Below are positions 60,044 through 64,000 of a stretch of 64,000 nucleotides of DNA, one piece after another. Origin of the DNA: Diphasiastrum complanatum (taxonomy: Eukaryota; Streptophyta; Lycopodiopsida; Lycopodiales; Lycopodiaceae); assembly GCA_029204225.1 (NCBI GenBank), contig CM055093.1, positions 32,749,777 through 32,813,776 of the forward strand, read 5' to 3'. Under the pieces are notes generated by a model. It had not been told where the DNA came from. It worked only from the letters and a program-made list of their open reading frames with translations, and did no database searches. Within the stretch, counting starts at the first letter, position 1; each line of letters starts with the position of its first letter. Both the position numbers and the translations under genes were made by a program.

Positions 60044-60646
60044 ATGGCACATTCACCTACCCCGAGTAGAATTATTCAAGAAAACTTATCCGATCAGTTT
60101 TGGCGCATGGATGAAACCCTTTCTGGCCTCATTCTTCGCTTCGATACAGTTATGACCGGCTTTCCTACTATGCAGTCACATATTGATTCTTTACAGCCTC
60201 ATGGTCCTGGAAAAGCTCCTATCTTTCCTTCATTTGGGACTCCCCCTCCATTTGGATTTCCATCTTCTTCTACTAGTCAGCCTAGTGGTGGACCGTTCAT
60301 TCCACCTAACCCACCTCCTGGCTCCTTTCCACGTCCCCCAGTTCTTGAGCCACACTTTGCTCGAGACTTTCGTGATAGGGTACAGCTTGCTACCTATTCC
60401 GGTTCCTCTGACGGGAACTTATTAGAGAATTGGTTTGCTAAGCTTGACACATATTTTCAGATCTACCCTAAGACTGATCCTCAGAAGATCCAGTTGGCTG
60501 CTTTACACTTAGATGGACGCGCCGCCACGTGGTCGCAAGTTTCTCGAGCTGATCCTGATCGGGAAAGGCTCCATATATGGCATACCTTTCGCCGTGACCT
60601 CCGTCAAGCTATGATTGATCCTCAGTGGCTCGACCGCCAACACTGA
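60044..60646 (+). CDS. Gypsy gag (capsid), truncated
   Basis: About 200 residues from MAHSPTPSRI. It has an N-terminal helical part, a Pro-rich linker, then the retrotransposon gag domain (YSGSSDGNLLENWFAKLDTY, PQKIQLAALHLDGRAATW, WHTFRRDLRQA). It stops before any zinc knuckle. The start was chosen at the second Met, after the leader repeats. Confidence 0.85.
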   Translation: MAHSPTPSRIIQENLSDQFWRMDETLSGLILRFDTVMTGFPTMQSHIDSLQPHGPGKAPIFPSFGTPPPFGFPSSSTSQPSGGPFIPPNPPPGSFPRPPVLEPHFARDFRDRVQLATYSGSSDGNLLENWFAKLDTYFQIYPKTDPQKIQLAALHLDGRAATWSQVSRADPDRERLHIWHTFRRDLRQAMIDPQWLDRQH

Positions 60647-61389
60647 CAAAGCATGCTATGATCCTATTGATGATGTTGTTCCATGCTTTGATATTGTTGT
60701 TGAGTACTTTGATGCTACTTGTGTTCCTGAGCGCCATGCTATAGATGTTGTCTCCTATGCTCCTTATTTCGATATTATTCATGGGTCTACGGTTTCAGAT
60801 GCTTTGGCTACTCCAATAGATCTCCATATGGCATACGGTTATACATTTCATGATGGTCCTATTGTATACTCACTAGCTGACTTTGTTGATACCCATCTAG
60901 ATGAGTATGCAGTTCTTCTAGATGCATATTTAGGCCAGAACTTATCAGTTGATGCTTCTGTTATTATGCCTACGTATGTTGTTCCATTTGTGGATCATAT
61001 TATTCTAGATGCGGGGCAAGAGTATATTCCTTTAGTGGATACAGGCAGTACACATTCATTTATTAGAAGTTACATTTCCACCAGGATTCATGCTACACCT
61101 GTTCCTGCTTCCCAGCCTCTCAGTGTTGAGGTTGCTCGTTCCCATTCTTTTCCCAATTCTCAGATGATTTGGCTTGGATTATCGCATTGGTGATTTTTCT
61201 AGTCAGGCAGATTTCTACATCATTTCTCTAAAGCACTATGACATTATTTTTGGTGCAGCCTGGTTCTCTTCACTTGGTACTGTTGTTGTGGATCTCTCTC
61301 AGCATACACTTTCCTTTACTCATGCTGGTCAGCATCATTCACTTGCTGGTATTGATTCCCAGGGTGACTATCAATTGGTTACCGTATGA
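60647..61389 (+). pseudogene. Gypsy aspartic protease region
   Basis: The catalytic motif YIPLVDTGSTHSFIRSY lies near 61023-61073. After a frame change near 61180 the second half continues (YRIGDFSSQADFYIISLKHY, DIIFGAAWFSSLG). The stretch before it is acidic and unusual for gag-protease linkers. No reverse transcriptase follows. Confidence 0.85.
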
Positions 61390-61816
61390 TTATGCATGTG
61401 GCCCTCCATGTGTTCCTTGGATTGTTGCTCATTGTCAGGCTTGGCATATCCTAATGGCTTGGGTTATTGCCTCCGTTCCAGCTATTGTTTGTCCAGGTGA
61501 TCTTCAGATTCCCCGTCATTTCGGGTTGCTCCATATCGCTTGGTCGCCGATGCTGAGTTGCCACTTTGTTCTGGTTTTCCGAGACCATTAGAGTACCTTG
61601 AGAGAGTTCCTTCTCCTCTCTTGGATAGTTCTTGAGGATATTGCCGCCATATACTTCAGTATTGCTCATATGTGCTTTGATACTCATTCCCAGCTACACG
61701 TGGATATTGATCCGATGCTTGCTACTGATGTTGGGAATCAAGTTCCTCGTTCCAGTGCATTTCTTCTATTCCTCACTTGTGAGAACTTCTTGGACTAAAA
61801 GGCAGGATAAGCCAAC
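61390..61816 (+). other. Decayed continuation of the gypsy element
   Basis: Short open frames without RT, RNase H or integrase motifs. Probably pol remnants or unrelated sequence. Confidence 0.35.
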
Positions 61817-62323
61817 TTGAAATCGAGAATGGCAAACTTCGTGGAGATCTCGTTGGTTTTTCAAGAAAGGGTGGAGCAGCTTGAACAAGAGAATGCAACT
61901 CAAACCTCAAAAGAATGTTTGCAGGAGACTTCGAACAAAATATCCAGCCTTGAAAAACAAGTGGAAGAAACGAAGACATGGGCAGCGCTTTTCAAAAACG
62001 ATGGTAAGTCTAAATCTTCAAGCTCGGTTCCACATGCATTTGTGAATTCTACTCTAGAAAATGTCTTTTCCGAGCAAGAAAGAAGAGCTAAAAAAGCCCT
62101 TAATATCCGAGTTAGAGGGATTCCCGACAGGGATAAGCTAAATGAGGAGGCAAAAGAGTTGCTTCGAACTAAGCTAGCACACAACACGGATGGTTTTGAT
62201 ACAGCTTGGAGAAGTAAGTTTGACACTAATGTCTTGTTTATCAAGTTTCGCTCTATGGACTACCGCAACGCAGTTCTACGACTTAGAGCCAAATTAAAAG
62301 GGTCCTTTATTTTTTATGGATGA
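61817..62323 (+). CDS. Coiled-coil plus RNA-binding-like ORF, LINE ORF1-type
   Basis: 168 residues. Residues 10-60 form a coiled coil (RVEQLEQENA, ISSLEKQVEE). Residues 93-165 read ALNIRVRGIPDRDKLNEEA, later VLFIKFRSMDYRNAVLRLRA. This layout, with a following DDELTHTQWQL in another frame after 62316, resembles the ORF1 nucleic-acid-binding protein of L1-type LINEs. No RT follows. It could be an isolated ORF1 fragment of a LINE different from the array on its left. Confidence 0.6.
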   Translation: MKSRMANFVEISLVFQERVEQLEQENATQTSKECLQETSNKISSLEKQVEETKTWAALFKNDGKSKSSSSVPHAFVNSTLENVFSEQERRAKKALNIRVRGIPDRDKLNEEAKELLRTKLAHNTDGFDTAWRSKFDTNVLFIKFRSMDYRNAVLRLRAKLKGSFIFYG

Positions 62324-62560
62324 TGAGCTTACACACACGCAATGGCAGCTAGGAAACAAATTATTCAAGATGCAAATGCAAGAAATCAGCGGGTGGTTTT
62401 CATTGAAGGCAAGCCAAAAAAATTTGATAAGATTTCACAATAGGGATTCGGGGCTCCCGGGCAATGGAGCAGCCCGAGTTCCCCTTGTCGGGATTCAATG
62501 TAAACTAGAAGCGGAAACATCCACAATGAATCAAGAGATTAACGTTCTATGAACAATCAC
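62324..62560 (+). other. ORF1 continuation, then junction with copia
   Basis: The frame at 62316-62552 starts DDELTHTQWQLGNKLFKMQM and seems to continue the ORF1 region after a frameshift. The last 100 bases are unassigned. Confidence 0.4.
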
Positions 62561-63143
62561 AACTTATGCATACAAGTGGAAGCAAAGTAGGATATCAATG
62601 GAGACAAATCTCTAAACAAAGAATGTATGTACATAAGCATTGCCACTCTCTCTAGTCTCTCCAGCCTCTTCAGGCTCTTCCTCCTCTTCAGCAGAAAGAG
62701 GGCACCTGTTTATACTAGTAGAGATAGAGAAATACAAAGGCCAATGGTTCTCAATGTGGAATATCCAAAAGCCAACAGCCAAGAGCCATGAGTTACATAG
62801 GAGTTACAAAAGCAAATGAAAAGCCTTGGCATTGGACAGCCAAGTGCTAATTGGAGAAGATGGTCACTTGCCCCATGGACCCCCATTATGAGTTGGGCCC
62901 CTCCAAACTTGAGTACATGGACCAAAATTTAAAAAATGCTCCTTGGGTCCTCAAAACTATTAAATATGGCATTAACCCCATGAAGTCACGCAATCCAAGC
63001 CTGAAGAAAGCTCTATACTCGTCGTACCATCTCTAGAGAAGATTCCACCCATGGAGAAAATAAACTTTGATGACCCTTGACAGCCGTCCAGGGTGTACCT
63101 TTTGGTACCTCGACTTCACAGAATATCAACAGAGGAACTAACA
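62561..63143 (-). repeat. Copia 3' LTR (left end uncertain)
   Basis: On the minus strand it starts TGTTAGTTCCTCTG after a purine-rich AAGCGAGAG. It contains a promoter-like ACTAGTATAAACAGGTGCCC near 62705-62725. The end at lower coordinates is not defined. Confidence 0.55.
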
Positions 63144-63644
63144 CTCTCGCTTAATGACAAATTTAATTTTGCTTTACCCCATCAAAGGTTCTTGTTTTGT
63201 CTCCAGACCTCAATTCCCAGGTGTAGTGTAGGTCCCTGAGATTCTTCATCTCAAACTCTGCACTTAGTGACTTTTTCTCACTTTCAATGAGTTTGTCACA
63301 GCTACCTGTAAAGAATAAGTCATCCAAAAAATAGATTCCCAAGCAGCAAGAGATCTATGCTCAACTGCCAGTTAGAATCTCTCAATCCATAAAGAATATG
63401 ATACTTTCTCAAAGCATAGGGACCAAACAGGATCCCATTCTTCCTCTATAATAGAACCTTTAGGTAATTCCAGGTAGTCCGTCTCAAATCCAATGACCTA
63501 TCGGATAACAAAACCCAATTTTGCCTTCCTGGAATTTGGAGGCTCCATAAGTTCCCAGTTCTCACACTTCAGAAGTAATATTCTTTGCAATAGCATCCAC
63601 TCAAATAGAGCTTACAGACGCACCAGATTTTAATAAATGAGTTC
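63144..63644 (-). pseudogene. Copia reverse transcriptase fragment
   Basis: The minus strand shows the RT box as YFLDDLFFTGSCDKLIES followed by SLSAEFEMKNLRDLHY (63330-63230). The RT start is near 63600 (WVDAIAKNITSEV). Frameshifts and stops are frequent, and most of the RNase H region is absent before the LTR. Confidence 0.8.
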
Positions 63645-64000
63645 TATCATCAGAGTAGATCCATCTACATTGTTCTCTTACTTTCAGTTTTTGTAGTGGC
63701 ATTGATAAGCTGACCAGGCGGTTCACTGAAGCTGCTACTACTACTGTCGTTGCTACTTGAAGGGAGGAACTAGAGTAGGGGTTTGAAGCCTCACTTGACT
63801 TGACCACCATGTTTGATGTCTGAAGCTGAGGTTGAACTCATTTATTAAAATTTGGTGCACCTGTAAGCTCTATTTGAGTGGATGCTATTGCAAAGAATAT
63901 TACTTCTGAAGTGTGAAACCTGGGAACTTATGGAGCCTCCCAAGTCCATGAAGGCAAAATTGGGTTTTATTATCCAGTTCGTCATTGGATTTGAGACGGA
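63478..64000. repeat. Inverted repeat, 167-bp arms, of copia RT sequence
   Basis: Left arm 63478-63644 and right arm 63834-64000 are inverted copies with few differences, including CATCCACTCAAATAGAGCTT and GGAGGCTCCATAAGTTCCCA. The 189-bp spacer belongs to the left, minus-strand copy. The right arm probably continues past the window. Confidence 0.92.

Overview
This is a nuclear window from a land plant with a large, transposon-rich genome. One host gene is recognisable: the 3' part of TIC236, the DUF490/TamB-family protein that bridges the outer and inner envelope protein-import machines of chloroplasts. It lies on the minus strand. Eleven exons (2,799 coding bases, all with GT/AG borders and compatible phases) are spread over 46 kb from 52740 down to the stop at 6641, with introns of up to 18.6 kb. 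The 5' exons lie beyond the right edge. Intron size and divergence from Arabidopsis suggest a non-flowering vascular plant (fern or gymnosperm), but the sequence does not settle this.

Almost everything else is mobile DNA. Positions 1-5900, downstream of the gene, hold decayed Ty1/copia pieces on the minus strand. The TIC236 introns hold Ty3/gypsy fragments (16384-17930; 41385-43203), decayed pieces of one LINE family on the minus strand (8869-9230, 22700-23950, 26707-26901), and several short repeats built from reiterated palindromes. The centrepiece of the largest intron (26289-44865) is a self-nested hAT-like DNA transposon. An inner copy (27636-33880) with uninterrupted reading frames sits in the (TA)n tract of an older, decayed outer copy (27484-40074). 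Both insertions show 8-bp target duplications. The element carries a four-exon transposase of about 1,336 residues with an unusual AT-hook tail, plus a second, convergent 121-codon gene conserved in both copies. A 228-bp relative with the same GGTACC-rich ends lies at 50139-50366.

To the right of the last visible TIC236 exon, 53811-58640 holds a head-to-tail array of LINE copies separated by long (CT)n tracts. These encode an RTE-like reverse transcriptase, and one copy has a PCNA-interaction (PIP-box)-like motif in its C-terminal tail. Next come a gypsy element (58640-61600) with a tRNA primer site, a leader made of about nine tandem units, gag and protease; a coiled-coil plus RNA-binding-like ORF (61817-62323); and a copia element with an LTR, reverse transcriptase and a 167-bp inverted repeat running to the window edge.

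Coordinates of exons and element ends were read by eye from splice signals, target duplications and repeat alignments. Family names rest on recognised motifs, not on database searches.
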